Of a stretch of DNA of 21,299 nt, positions 1-7,418 are shown piece after piece. Source of the stretch: an uncultured Oscillospiraceae bacterium (GTDB taxonomy: Bacteria; Bacillota; Clostridia; Oscillospirales; Ruminococcaceae). How positions within the stretch are numbered: position 1 is the first letter of the stretch; each line of letters begins with the position of its first letter. Both the position numbers and the translations under genes were made by a program. Location: positions 1-21,299 of the forward strand of contig CAJGEB010000004.1 in assembly GCA_904502045.1 (NCBI GenBank), given 5' to 3'. The notes below the pieces were generated by a model, which worked only from the letters and a program-made list of their open reading frames with translations, searched no databases and was not told the DNA's origin.

Positions 1-1
1 A

Positions 2-340
2 AATATAGAAAATATTGAAGAAGTTGCGGTAGCGTTTAATATGAAGGAATATGTTTCGCGCGAAATATCCGTGCAGGATATCAGAATAATAAATCAGCCG
101 GCAAATTATGATGTTTCTGTGGTAACCAAAAAGATAAGCGGTATTACGTTGTACGGTGAAGAGGAAGTACTGAATTCCATAACAGCGCAGGATATAATAG
201 CGGAGATAGATATGGGCAGCGGAAATATAGTGTTAGGTCAGGGGCGTGTGCCGGTATCTATATATATTCCGTCTAAAAGTACGGTCTGGGCGTATGGAGA
301 TTATTCGGTAATCATAGACGTGAGCGAGAAAGCGGAGTAA
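2..340 (+). CDS. YbbR-domain protein, CdaR-like, C-terminal part only
   Basis: The reading frame is open from the first bases of the window, so only the last 113 or so residues are present and the true start lies upstream. The visible part is a beta-rich segment with a pattern typical of YbbR repeats: alternating hydrophobic strands, an ITLYGEEE stretch, then I-x-A-E-I-D, and an ending of the kind PVSIYIPSKSTVWAYGDYSV. YbbR proteins of Bacillota (CdaR) are membrane-anchored and regulate the diadenylate cyclase CdaA, whose gene normally lies directly upstream, outside this window. The N-terminal membrane anchor cannot be seen here. The next gene begins 4 bases downstream, so the two are probably co-transcribed. 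The domain family is fairly sure; the CdaR role is inferred from family and context. Confidence 0.7.
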   Translation, partial: NIENIEEVAVAFNMKEYVSREISVQDIRIINQPANYDVSVVTKKISGITLYGEEEVLNSITAQDIIAEIDMGSGNIVLGQGRVPVSIYIPSKSTVWAYGDYSVIIDVSEKAE

Positions 341-343
341 TTT

Positions 344-1939
344 ATGGCGATTGTAATACCTGATATACGATTGAGTTTAGATGACAGCGAAGAAGCGGCA
401 TTTGAAAAAGCTAAAAAGATATTGAATGTGTCTTCGTCGCAGATAAAGAGAATGTATATTGCGAAAAGCTCTGTTGACGCACGAAAGAGGGATAATATAT
501 CCATCGTATATTCGGTAGGAGCGGAGCTTAGATCGGGAGAAAAAGAGATAGCGCGGAAGCTTTCGGATAAAAAGGTAACTTTAAAAAAAGATGCTGAAAT
601 TAATATAAAATACGGGACGGAGAAGCTATCTTCGTCTCCTGTTGTAGTAGGATTCGGACCCGCAGGAATGTTTGCGGGCCTTATTCTTGCAAGAAACGGC
701 TATGCACCGACTATAATTGAAAGAGGCGGAGCAATAGATGAAAGAAGTGAAGCTGTAAAACGCTTTTGGGCATCCGGAAAATTGGATATAAACAGTAATG
801 TTCAATTCGGAGAGGGTGGAGCCGGTTCTTTTTCAGACGGTAAGCTGACGACGAGGATAGGGGACGAAAGGTGCAGATATGTGCTTGAGGATTTTGTGAA
901 GTTTGGAGCTCCGAAAGACATACTGTATAAATCTAATCCTCATATAGGAACGGATCTTCTTCGAGGTGTTGTAAAAAACATACGCAAGGAGATTGAATCC
1001 TTGGGAGGAAAGGTAATTTTCAATTCCAAAGTAGAGAAAATAATAATTGAAAACGGAAAAGTGGCAGGAATAAGGTGTAAAGGCGAGGATATTGACAGCG
1101 ATGCGGTACTGCTTTGTATAGGGCACAGCGCAAGAGATACCTTTGAAACGATGTATCAGACGGGAATAGCGATGCAAAATAAACCTTTTTCGGTCGGAGT
1201 CAGAATTGAGCATTTACAGGAAGATGTTAATACAGCGCTTTACGGTAAGTTTGCAGGACATGCGAAACTCGGGAATGCTGAATATAAATTTTCCAAAAGA
1301 TATAACGATGGAAGAGCGGCTTATACATTTTGTATGTGCCCCGGAGGATATGTAGTTGCGGCAGCGTCTGAGGAAAACATGGTAGTGACAAACGGAATGA
1401 GTGAGAGAGCGAGAGACGGCAAGAACGCCAATGCGGCGCTTGTGGTATCTGTCGATTCGAGAGATTTTGGAGCAGGTGTACTTGACGGAATCGAATTTCA
1501 GAGAAGAATTGAGCATAACGGATATATTTTAGGCGGCGGGAATTACAAGACTCCGGCACAAACCGTGGGTAATTTTCTTGCGGGAGAAAAGAGGTACTCT
1601 TTAGGAAAGGTGGCTCCTACATATCCGTTGGGAATCAACGAAACGGATATCACCAAAGGGTTACCGGAAAAAATAATTTACGCACTTAAAGACGGAATAA
1701 AAACATTTGAAGGGAAGATGCAGGGATTTTCTGACCCGTACGCGATACTTACCGGATATGAAACGAGAACCTCTTCTCCGATAAGAATATTGCGTGACGA
1801 AACGGGAGTATCTTTAAATGCAGACGGACTGTACCCTTGCGGAGAAGGAGCAGGATACGCCGGCGGAATAATGAGTGCGGCAGTAGACGGAATAAGGGCT
1901 GCGATTTCGCTTATGGAAAGATATGAACCGAGAGGATAA
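344..1939 (+). CDS. FAD-dependent oxidoreductase, COG2509 type
   Basis: This 531-residue protein has an N-terminal domain of about 95 residues (small, charged, alpha/beta) followed by a Rossmann FAD-binding domain. The dinucleotide fingerprint VVVGFGPAG is at residues 100-108, followed by an acidic strand end (IIERG). The segment NVQFGEGGAGSFSDGKLTTR matches the uncharacterised FAD-dependent dehydrogenase family COG2509, as does the C-terminal cofactor-contact motif GLYPCGEGAGYAGGI. The substrate of this family is not established. The start follows a GCGGAG sequence at the end of the preceding gene with a suitable spacer. In Clostridia, members of this family often lie between cdaR and glmM; here the gene is instead followed by a terminator, so glmM is not in this unit. 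Family assignment is strong, specific function unknown. Confidence 0.85.
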   Translation: MAIVIPDIRLSLDDSEEAAFEKAKKILNVSSSQIKRMYIAKSSVDARKRDNISIVYSVGAELRSGEKEIARKLSDKKVTLKKDAEINIKYGTEKLSSSPVVVGFGPAGMFAGLILARNGYAPTIIERGGAIDERSEAVKRFWASGKLDINSNVQFGEGGAGSFSDGKLTTRIGDERCRYVLEDFVKFGAPKDILYKSNPHIGTDLLRGVVKNIRKEIESLGGKVIFNSKVEKIIIENGKVAGIRCKGEDIDSDAVLLCIGHSARDTFETMYQTGIAMQNKPFSVGVRIEHLQEDVNTALYGKFAGHAKLGNAEYKFSKRYNDGRAAYTFCMCPGGYVVAAASEENMVVTNGMSERARDGKNANAALVVSVDSRDFGAGVLDGIEFQRRIEHNGYILGGGNYKTPAQTVGNFLAGEKRYSLGKVAPTYPLGINETDITKGLPEKIIYALKDGIKTFEGKMQGFSDPYAILTGYETRTSSPIRILRDETGVSLNADGLYPCGEGAGYAGGIMSAAVDGIRAAISLMERYEPRG

Positions 1940-1943
1940 AAAA

Positions 1944-1974
1944 GAGGCTGTACTCCTTGAAAGAGTACAGCCTC
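1944..1974. terminator. Bidirectional rho-independent terminator
   Basis: A perfect 12-bp inverted repeat (GAGGCTGTACTC and its complement) surrounds a 7-nt loop. On the + strand it is followed by AATTTT, and on the - strand by a run of six T residues. It lies between the convergent oxidoreductase gene and rpmB and can serve both, with the better U-tract on the rpmB side. Confidence 0.9.
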
Positions 1975-1996
1975 AATTTTCTGAAATAAATTCAAA

Positions 1997-2185
1997 TTAA
2001 ACGGCTCTGGTAACCTTGTTGGAACGAAGGCAACGAGAGCAAACATGAAGATGACAGGGCGAGCCGTCGACTAACGCCTTAACACGTCTAACATTAGGTT
2101 TCCAAGTTCTATTGGAACGTCTGTGAGAGTGCGAAACTTTAATTCCGAAAGTCACGCCTTTTCCGCAGATATCGCATTTAGCCAT
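1997..2185 (-). CDS. rpmB: Large ribosomal subunit protein bL28
   Basis: This 62-residue protein begins MAKCDICGKG and contains the L28 core SHSHRRSNRTWKPN, followed by a basic C-terminus. It is a structural component of the 50S subunit. Two CxxC pairs (C4/C7 and C49/C52) mark the zinc-binding form of L28, as opposed to the cysteine-free form made by some bacteria under zinc limitation. The length is normal for the family. The start has a strong AAAGGAGGTG ribosome binding site about 7 bases upstream. It is the only - strand gene of the window and stands alone, with its own promoter region at 2230-2258 and the shared terminator downstream. Confidence 0.97.
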   Translation of the reverse strand: MAKCDICGKGVTFGIKVSHSHRRSNRTWKPNVRRVKALVDGSPCHLHVCSRCLRSNKVTRAV

Positions 2186-2229
2186 ACTTGCACCTCCTTT
2201 GGTAATTAACCGAAAACGATAACAAAACT

Positions 2230-2258
2230 ATATTATCAGAAAAAAAATATAAAAGCAA
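2230..2258 (-). promoter_or_regulatory. Possible sigma-A promoter of rpmB
   Basis: Reading the - strand, TTGCTT (2253-2258) is separated by 17 bp from TAATAT (2230-2235), roughly 35 bases before the rpmB ribosome binding site. Both boxes deviate from consensus and the region is very AT-rich, so a chance match is possible. Confidence 0.4.
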
Positions 2259-2318
2259 GGCTTTTTTAAAAATAAATATAAAAAAATGTAAATAAGCATA
2301 GTAATAATGAAGTAAGGG

Positions 2319-2347
2319 TTGTATTTTTAAAGCAAATAAGGTATAAT
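2319..2347 (+). promoter_or_regulatory. Sigma-A-type promoter for the site-2 protease/scpAB operon
   Basis: TTGTAT (2319-2324) is followed after exactly 17 bp by a consensus TATAAT (2342-2347), about 38 bases before the protease start codon. Together with the rpmB promoter it makes 2200-2385 a divergent promoter region; nothing else is evident in this stretch. Confidence 0.75.
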
Positions 2348-2385
2348 ATCATTTTAAAGGACAACGGTTAGGAGGCGTATAAAGA

Positions 2386-3075
2386 ATGCCGTCATTTGCT
2401 AATATGCAATTATCCGAGATTTTATATATGGTAGCAATAAGAGCGTTTGTGGCGTTTGCAATATTGCCTATACATGAATGGGCTCACGGATACGCAGCAT
2501 ACCGCATGGGAGATAATACTGCAAAAAGCATAGGCAGACTTTCTATTAATCCGCTCAAGCATTTGGATCCGATTGGTTTTGTGGCACTTGTCTTGACGGG
2601 AATAGGCTGGGCAAAGCCGGTACCGATAAATCCGAATAATTTCAGAAATCCCAAAAAAGGATTTGCTCTTTCTGCTCTTGCAGGACCGATGTCAAATTTA
2701 ATAATGGCGTTTATCGGAATGATACTTTTTAAAGTAGCTGGATATACCTTGAAGTTAAATTATGTTTATTATACCGCATTTGGACAAACGTTATTGGAAA
2801 TAATCAGTATCATAATAATTGTAAATATTTCTCTTGCGGTGTTTAACTTGTTGCCGATACCGCCGCTTGACGGTTCAAGACTTGCTACTTATTTCTTTCC
2901 CGAAAGAATGTATTTTCAATTTATGCGTTACGAAAGAATTATTTCAGTGGTTTTAATAGGCGTGCTTTTCAGCGGACTGTTGGATGTTCCGCTCGGATAT
3001 ATAAATGACGGAGTTATCTGGTTGCTTGATAACGCGACATATCCCATTGATTTAATATTCAGAGCATTATATTAA
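2386..3075 (+). CDS. M50 family site-2 protease, intramembrane zinc metalloprotease
   Basis: This is a polytopic membrane protein of 229 residues. The zinc-binding HEWAH motif (H30, E31, H34) lies in the first membrane segment, GPMSN at residues 100-104 marks the next conserved helix, and LPIPPLDG carries the third zinc ligand, D162. At least four hydrophobic segments are visible. Site-2 proteases cut transmembrane substrates such as anti-sigma factors or wall and sporulation regulators. This is the compact form without the PDZ or CBS domains of RseP and SpoIVFB relatives, and its substrate is unknown. The start has GGAGG 10 bases upstream and the gene directly follows a promoter. It is the first gene of the scpA/scpB unit, a common arrangement in Clostridia. 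Family is certain, substrate not. Confidence 0.93.
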   Translation: MPSFANMQLSEILYMVAIRAFVAFAILPIHEWAHGYAAYRMGDNTAKSIGRLSINPLKHLDPIGFVALVLTGIGWAKPVPINPNNFRNPKKGFALSALAGPMSNLIMAFIGMILFKVAGYTLKLNYVYYTAFGQTLLEIISIIIIVNISLAVFNLLPIPPLDGSRLATYFFPERMYFQFMRYERIISVVLIGVLFSGLLDVPLGYINDGVIWLLDNATYPIDLIFRALY

Positions 3076-3087
3076 TTGGGGGACTTT

Positions 3088-3801
3088 ATGGAACAGCTGA
3101 AATTTAAAATTGCGGAATATGAGGGTCCTCTTGATCTTATATTGTTTTTGATATCGAAGCACAAGCTTGATATACTTGATATAAACATTTCCGATTTACT
3201 TGAGCAGTATTTGGAATATATTGAGGGAATAGAAGAAGAATATCCCGAAATTGCAAGTGATTTTTTGGAGATGGCATCAAGGCTTGTATATATAAAAACG
3301 GTATCTTTGTTACCTAAACATGAGGAAGAGGAAGAAAAACTCAAAGAAGAGCTTACCGGACAGCTGCTGGAGCTTCAGTTATGCAAAGAAGTAGCGTATA
3401 TGCTGGAGAAGCTTTATAAAGGCGATGCGCTTTTTGTAAGGAGTCCGGAAGAGATAGAAGCGGATAAAAGCTACACAACGATACATCGGACAAGCGATAT
3501 AATGTACGCCTATATAAGTGCGTTAGGTAAAAAGAAAAGAATGGCTCCGCCGCCGGCAGAGGCGTTTAAAGCTATTGTGTCAACAAGAGTGGTATCGGTA
3601 TCTTCAAGAATAATACATATAATGAAGCGTCTGTATAAGGATAGTAACGTGGATTTTGAGGGTTTATTTGATGATGCAGAAGACAGAAGCGGAATGGTAG
3701 CTACTTTTTTAGCGGTACTTGAGCTTATAAAATCCAATCGAATAGAAGTTGAAGACAGCGGAAAAGTAAAATTTATAAGGAAGCAGCAGGCGGAGGATTA
3801 A
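3088..3801 (+). CDS. scpA: Segregation and condensation protein A
   Basis: ScpA is the kleisin subunit that bridges the heads of the SMC dimer and, with ScpB, forms the bacterial condensin that organises and separates chromosomes. The protein has the typical N-terminus FKIAEYEGPLDLILFLISKH (SMC neck contact), an acidic central linker rich in Glu, and a C-terminal winged-helix region ending around SNRIEVEDSGKVKFIRKQ. The frame extends to a TTG at 3076, but the ATG at 3088 was chosen. A GGGGGA ribosome binding site lies just before it, the TTG has no binding site, and family members begin only a few residues before this motif. The 237-residue length is normal. It follows the protease gene by 12 bases and precedes scpB by 1 base. 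Confidence 0.95.
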   Translation: MEQLKFKIAEYEGPLDLILFLISKHKLDILDINISDLLEQYLEYIEGIEEEYPEIASDFLEMASRLVYIKTVSLLPKHEEEEEKLKEELTGQLLELQLCKEVAYMLEKLYKGDALFVRSPEEIEADKSYTTIHRTSDIMYAYISALGKKKRMAPPPAEAFKAIVSTRVVSVSSRIIHIMKRLYKDSNVDFEGLFDDAEDRSGMVATFLAVLELIKSNRIEVEDSGKVKFIRKQQAED

Positions 3802-3802
3802 G

Positions 3803-4381
3803 ATGAATACAGAAAATTTTAATGATATTTCGGAATACGAAAAGATATGTGAAGCCGTACTTTTTGCAAGCGGAGATCCGATAGAGCTTGTCAGACTTGC
3901 TGAGGTTATGGAGCTGGGGATAAGCGAAACCGAAAGAATAGTAGAAAACTTAAAGGAACGCATCGACAGGGAGGAGCGCGGAATAAAAATCGTGCGCCTT
4001 GAGGATAGTTATCAAATGTGCAGCAGTGAAAAATATGCACCGTATATTAAGGCGGCGCTTGAAATCAAGAGAGGAGCCGCATTATCTCAGGCGGCGCTTG
4101 AAACGTTGGCTGTAATAGCGTACAATCAGCCGGTAACCAAAGCGTTTGCGGATCAGGTCAGAGGAGTTGATTGCGGCGGAGTAATCAATACCCTTGTTGA
4201 ACGCGGACTGGTGGAAGAAGCAGGACGTCTTGAGGCTCCCGGAAGACCTATAACCTACCGAACTACCGAGAATTTCTTGAGGTGCTTTTCGATTGAATCG
4301 TTGGGACAGCTTCCGAGTGTTGATTACGACGCAGATACGGAGATAGATAACGAAGAGGAAAAACAGATGAGATTGATATAA
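3803..4381 (+). CDS. scpB: Segregation and condensation protein B
   Basis: ScpB is the winged-helix partner of ScpA in the SMC condensin. The 192-residue protein has the family layout: an N-terminal winged helix starting around YEKICEAVLFASGDPI, and a second winged helix with the very characteristic LSQAALETLAVIAYNQPVTK followed by RGVDCGGVINTLVERGLV and a GRPITYRTTENFL ending. Its ribosome binding site (GGAGG) lies inside the end of scpA and the genes are 1 base apart, which suggests translational coupling, sensible for subunits of one complex. Confidence 0.96.
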   Translation: MNTENFNDISEYEKICEAVLFASGDPIELVRLAEVMELGISETERIVENLKERIDREERGIKIVRLEDSYQMCSSEKYAPYIKAALEIKRGAALSQAALETLAVIAYNQPVTKAFADQVRGVDCGGVINTLVERGLVEEAGRLEAPGRPITYRTTENFLRCFSIESLGQLPSVDYDADTEIDNEEEKQMRLI

Positions 4382-4394
4382 GGGAGGACGTATC

Positions 4395-5027
4395 ATGGGA
4401 TGGATAATTGCCGGAGCTGTAATATTAGTTTTGGTAGTAATATTGATGATTCCCGTGTATGTCGGCATAGAATATAAGGGTGAGCTTACTGTTCGGATAT
4501 CGTATTTATTTGTAAAAATAAAGGTTTTTCCGTTAAAAGATAAAAGCAAGGGCAAAGATAAAAAGAAGAAAAAGAAATCTGCTGAAAAGGAAGATAAAGA
4601 AAAAGGGAAAAAGAAAAAGCAGTCGATAATAGATGTTTTAAAGATAATAACGGACATAATACGTTCGATTGAAGGTAAACTGAAAAAGGTTATTATTATA
4701 TCTGATATTAAGGTATTTATGGAAGTTGTCGGAGATGACGCCTGCGATACTGCGTTATCCTACGGAAAGGCGTCTGCCGGAATAAATACCGCTCTTGCCG
4801 TTTTGAAAAATCTTATTATAGTAAAAAGGTCGAGGGTATCGGTGTTTCCGAATTTTACCGGAGAAGAAAATAAAACGTATGTACTTGTCAAGTTTCGAGT
4901 TATACCTGCAGCTGCAGCAATTGCAGTAATAAGGATAATCGTATCTTATATGAAGATAAATATGGAACAAAATCAAACCACAAGCCTTTTATCTCAAGGC
5001 AGTAATAAAAAAACAGGAGGAAAATAA
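4395..5027 (+). CDS. ytfI: DUF2953 protein, YtfI-like membrane protein
   Basis: This 210-residue protein has one N-terminal transmembrane segment (about residues 2-22, IIAGAVILVLVVILMIPVYV), a short beta segment, then an extremely lysine-rich stretch (roughly residues 50-76). After that comes the DUF2953 core with ALSYGKASAGINTALA and the late VKFRVIPAAAAIAVIRII hydrophobic region. In Bacillus subtilis the DUF2953 gene ytfI stands next to ytfJ, as here, where ytfJ starts 1 base after the stop. A role in sporulation or the spore membrane is inferred from that pairing; the biochemical function is unknown. The start has GGGAGG 7 bases upstream. The lysine tract is low-complexity and should not be used for homology inference. 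Confidence 0.82.
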   Translation: MGWIIAGAVILVLVVILMIPVYVGIEYKGELTVRISYLFVKIKVFPLKDKSKGKDKKKKKKSAEKEDKEKGKKKKQSIIDVLKIITDIIRSIEGKLKKVIIISDIKVFMEVVGDDACDTALSYGKASAGINTALAVLKNLIIVKRSRVSVFPNFTGEENKTYVLVKFRVIPAAAAIAVIRIIVSYMKINMEQNQTTSLLSQGSNKKTGGK

Positions 5028-5028
5028 A

Positions 5029-5421
5029 ATGAGTGAAAAAAGCGTAACTGAACTTTTGGATTCTTCAATGAAAAATCTTAAGCAGCTTGTAGATGTGGAT
5101 ACCATAATCGGTGATCCTATCAAGCCTTCTGAGGATGTAACAATTATTCCCGTATCTAAGGTATCGTTTGGTTTTGCGTCGGGCGGATCCGATTTTCCCT
5201 CTAAAGCGCGTCAGGATATGTTTGGCGGAGGAAGCGGCGGCGGAGTAACGATACAGCCGATAGCATTTTTGGTAATTACCGCTGATGGAGTAAAGCTCTT
5301 GAACGTAGCAGGCGCAAGCGGAGCTGACAAATTTGTTGAGATGATTCCCGAGGTTATCAACAAGGTTTCCGGAGTTATCAAGAAAAATAAAGAGAATAAG
5401 AACACCGAATCAGAAGCGTAA
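5029..5421 (+). CDS. ytfJ: GerW family sporulation protein YtfJ
   Basis: This 130-residue protein matches the YtfJ/GerW family. It has an N-terminal helix with MKNLKQLVDVDTIIGDPI, then IIPVSKVSFGFASGG, a glycine-rich loop (GGGSGGG), and VTIQPIAFLVI leading to a hydrophobic strand. The charged C-terminal tail is Lys/Glu-rich. In Bacillus subtilis YtfJ is made in the forespore and is needed for proper germination through the lytic enzyme SleB. Its presence indicates a spore-forming lineage, although some non-sporulating Clostridia retain it. It is preceded by an AGGAGG binding site and follows its usual neighbour ytfI. Confidence 0.93.
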   Translation: MSEKSVTELLDSSMKNLKQLVDVDTIIGDPIKPSEDVTIIPVSKVSFGFASGGSDFPSKARQDMFGGGSGGGVTIQPIAFLVITADGVKLLNVAGASGADKFVEMIPEVINKVSGVIKKNKENKNTESEA

Positions 5422-5448
5422 TCTTTTAATCGGTTTTAAAGAATAGTC

Positions 5449-5490
5449 ATATCACCTGTCGCATAATTATTTTTATTAGGCGGGTGATAT
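5449..5490 (+). promoter_or_regulatory. Hairpin overlapping the dacF ribosome binding site and start codon
   Basis: ATATCACCTGTC (5449-5460) can pair over 12 bp, including two G-U pairs in RNA, with GGCGGGTGATAT (5479-5490), leaving an 18-nt AT-rich loop. The right arm contains most of the ribosome binding site and the first two bases of the dacF ATG, so the folded leader would block initiation. There is no U-run after it, which argues against a terminator. That it regulates translation is inferred. Confidence 0.6.
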
Positions 5491-6631
5491 GGTGCGTGTA
5501 AAAGTTTTTATAAAGTGTATATTGTCGGTAATATTAATAGCGGGTATATTTTTTGAAACAGTATATGAGATTTATGCTGCCGGTGAAATTTCGGCTAAGG
5601 GATTTGTTGTGTTGGAAGCGAAAACCGGAAGGATTATTTTCGGACAAAACGAGCATGAAAAACTACCGATGGCAAGTACAACAAAAATAATGACGGCAAT
5701 AATTGCGCTTGAACAGGGGAATATAAACGAATATTTTGAAGTATCTCCGGAAGCTGTGAAAACGGAGGGCTCCTCAATGGGACTGAAGGCGGGAGATAAG
5801 GTGTCGCTTTATTCTCTTTGCTGCGGAATGCTGCTGTCTTCGGGTAATGATGCGGCAAATGCGGCTGCGATTCATATTGCGGGAAGTATAGATAAATTTG
5901 TGGATCTGATGAATGAAAAGGCTGCAGAGCTCGGAATGAAAAACACTTCGTTCGGTTCGCCTTCGGGACTTGATATAGGCGAACATTATTCCACTGCGTA
6001 TGATATGGCTTTGTTAGCAAGATACGCTATGCAAAACGAGGTATTTTCTTCGATTTGTTCGGAGTATGAGCTGCAGGTTGAGTTTGGAAATCCCCCCGCT
6101 AAACACACTCTTACCAATCATAATAAGCTACTTTTGTGGAAGGATTGGATAAAAGGGGTAAAAACCGGATTTACAAAGAAGGCAGGAAGATGTCTTGTTT
6201 CTTATGCCGAAAAAGACGACGTTGAGTTAATATGTGTGACGCTTAATTGTCCTGATGACTGGAATACACATAAAACTGTATATGAAGAATGGTTTGATAA
6301 ATTAAAAGTGCGGGAGATAAAGGTCGGAGAAGGCCTGAGAGCAGACTTGATAAACGGTATGCAAGGGTATATCGAAGCCGAGGGAGAAACTTTTAAAATA
6401 GCTCTTACCGACGAAGAATATGCTAACCTTGAAATAAAAACATATTTTGAAAGATATAAGTATGCTCCCGTTTACGAAGGAGAAAAATTGGGTTATGCGA
6501 AGGTAAGTATAGGCAGCGAAGAGATATTGGAGTTTGATCTGACAGCTAAAGAAACGGTAAGTGAAAAAGAAAGTGTAAGCATGATAATAATTTGGTTTGA
6601 GAGATTATTAAAAGCTTTATTTAGTATATAA
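5489..6631 (+). CDS. dacF: D-alanyl-D-alanine carboxypeptidase, DacF-type (peptidase S11)
   Basis: This penicillin-binding-protein-type enzyme removes the terminal D-Ala from peptidoglycan stem peptides. All three active-site motifs are present: S63-T-T-K66 (nucleophile and general base), S118-G-N120, and K225-T-G227. Residues 1-31 look like a signal peptide (basic start, hydrophobic core, cut near YAA). After the catalytic domain there is a beta-rich C-terminal domain. The last 17 residues (SMIIIWFERLLKALFSI) form an amphipathic helix suited to anchor the protein on the outer membrane face. The 380-residue length fits DacF/DacB/PBP5 relatives. Its position after ytfJ suggests a sporulation-related copy, hence DacF, but a vegetative DacA-type role is possible. 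The start and binding site lie inside a strong hairpin. Confidence 0.93.
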   Translation: MVRVKVFIKCILSVILIAGIFFETVYEIYAAGEISAKGFVVLEAKTGRIIFGQNEHEKLPMASTTKIMTAIIALEQGNINEYFEVSPEAVKTEGSSMGLKAGDKVSLYSLCCGMLLSSGNDAANAAAIHIAGSIDKFVDLMNEKAAELGMKNTSFGSPSGLDIGEHYSTAYDMALLARYAMQNEVFSSICSEYELQVEFGNPPAKHTLTNHNKLLLWKDWIKGVKTGFTKKAGRCLVSYAEKDDVELICVTLNCPDDWNTHKTVYEEWFDKLKVREIKVGEGLRADLINGMQGYIEAEGETFKIALTDEEYANLEIKTYFERYKYAPVYEGEKLGYAKVSIGSEEILEFDLTAKETVSEKESVSMIIIWFERLLKALFSI

Positions 6632-6662
6632 GAACAGAGGAAGTAGAAAACGGAGGATGAAA

Positions 6663-7418
6663 ATGAGCGAAGGAATAAGAGTACAAAAGGTTCTTTCGGA
6701 TATGGGATTTGCCTCAAGAAGAGCGGCTGAAAAGCTGATAGAAGAGGGAAGGGTCAAAATAAACGGAAGGATTTGTGTTATAGGACAAAAGATAGATCCG
6801 AGAAAAGACATAATATCGGTAGACGGCGAAAAGGTAGTCAAGGAGTACGGAAAGAATAAAAGAAGATGGTATGTTGCGCTCAATAAACCGAGAGGGTACG
6901 TAACGACTATGAGCGATGAGCTTGGCAGAAAATGTGTTACGGAGCTTTTGGGAGATATTGACGAAAGAGTTTACCCGGTCGGAAGACTTGATAAAAACTC
7001 TGAGGGACTGCTTTTGTTGACCAACGACGGAGAGTTTGCTAACTTAATGATGCATCCGTCGTATCATATAAATAAAACTTATAGGGTAACGGTAGATGCG
7101 GGACTTAACGAGGAACAGCTCATTAAGCTGGCTTCAGGAGTTGAAATAGACGGCAAAATGACTCTTCCTGCAATAGTTACCGTGTTGGTAAGAGAGCCGC
7201 AGAGAGCCGTTATTCAGATGGTGATAAGTGAAGGAAGGAACCGCCAGATCAGAAAAATGTGCGAAGCGGTTGGACTTGAGGTGTTAAGGCTCAAGCGTAC
7301 TGCTGTCGGTGGGATAAGGCTCGGTATGCTAAAGCCGGGAGAATGGCGCGAGCTTACTTCACAAGAAGTAAAAATGCTGAGAAATCAAGCGGGACAGAAA
7401 GCCGAGGTAAGAAAATGA
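6663..7418 (+). CDS. rluB: 23S rRNA pseudouridine synthase, RluB type
   Basis: RluB makes a pseudouridine in helix 80 of 23S rRNA near the peptidyl-transferase centre. The 251-residue protein has an N-terminal S4 RNA-binding domain (VQKVLSDMGFASRRAAEKLI) and the RsuA/RluB catalytic domain with GRLDKNSEGLLLLTNDG, in which D110 is the catalytic aspartate. The late GRNRQIRKMCEAVGLEVLRLKR motif is also typical. The frame can start at an ATG at 6657, but that touches the GGAGG site; the ATG at 6663 has a proper 6-base spacer and was preferred. It follows dacF by about 30 bases and overlaps the next gene by 4 bases. Confidence 0.94.
   Translation: MSEGIRVQKVLSDMGFASRRAAEKLIEEGRVKINGRICVIGQKIDPRKDIISVDGEKVVKEYGKNKRRWYVALNKPRGYVTTMSDELGRKCVTELLGDIDERVYPVGRLDKNSEGLLLLTNDGEFANLMMHPSYHINKTYRVTVDAGLNEEQLIKLASGVEIDGKMTLPAIVTVLVREPQRAVIQMVISEGRNRQIRKMCEAVGLEVLRLKRTAVGGIRLGMLKPGEWRELTSQEVKMLRNQAGQKAEVRK

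Noticed and set aside
833..1559. Several - strand open frames of about 100-126 codons.
   Set aside because: They mirror the clear FAD oxidoreductase gene in other frames, have odd composition and no ribosome binding sites.
1678..2046. A 122-codon - strand frame crossing the terminator.
   Set aside because: It overlaps both the end of the oxidoreductase gene and the end of rpmB in another frame and runs through the perfect terminator hairpin.
2251..2270. AAAAGC-AAG-GCTTTT inverted repeat in the rpmB/site-2 protease gap, terminator-like.
   Set aside because: The stem is only 6 bp with two G-C pairs and a 3-nt loop, and it lies in a divergent promoter region where no transcript needs to end.
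3076..3087. TTG start extending scpA by four codons.
   Set aside because: There is no ribosome binding site before it, and its own bases form the G-rich site for the ATG at 3088.
4082..4657. A 191-codon open frame on the - strand.
   Set aside because: It lies antisense to scpB and ytfI, is rich in Phe, Ser and Lys from the complement of the lysine tract, has no ribosome binding site and resembles no family.
5461..5490. Possible forespore sigma-F or sigma-G promoter (GCATA box) before dacF.
   Set aside because: The matching -10 region would fall on the start codon and does not resemble the consensus; the hairpin explains the sequence better.
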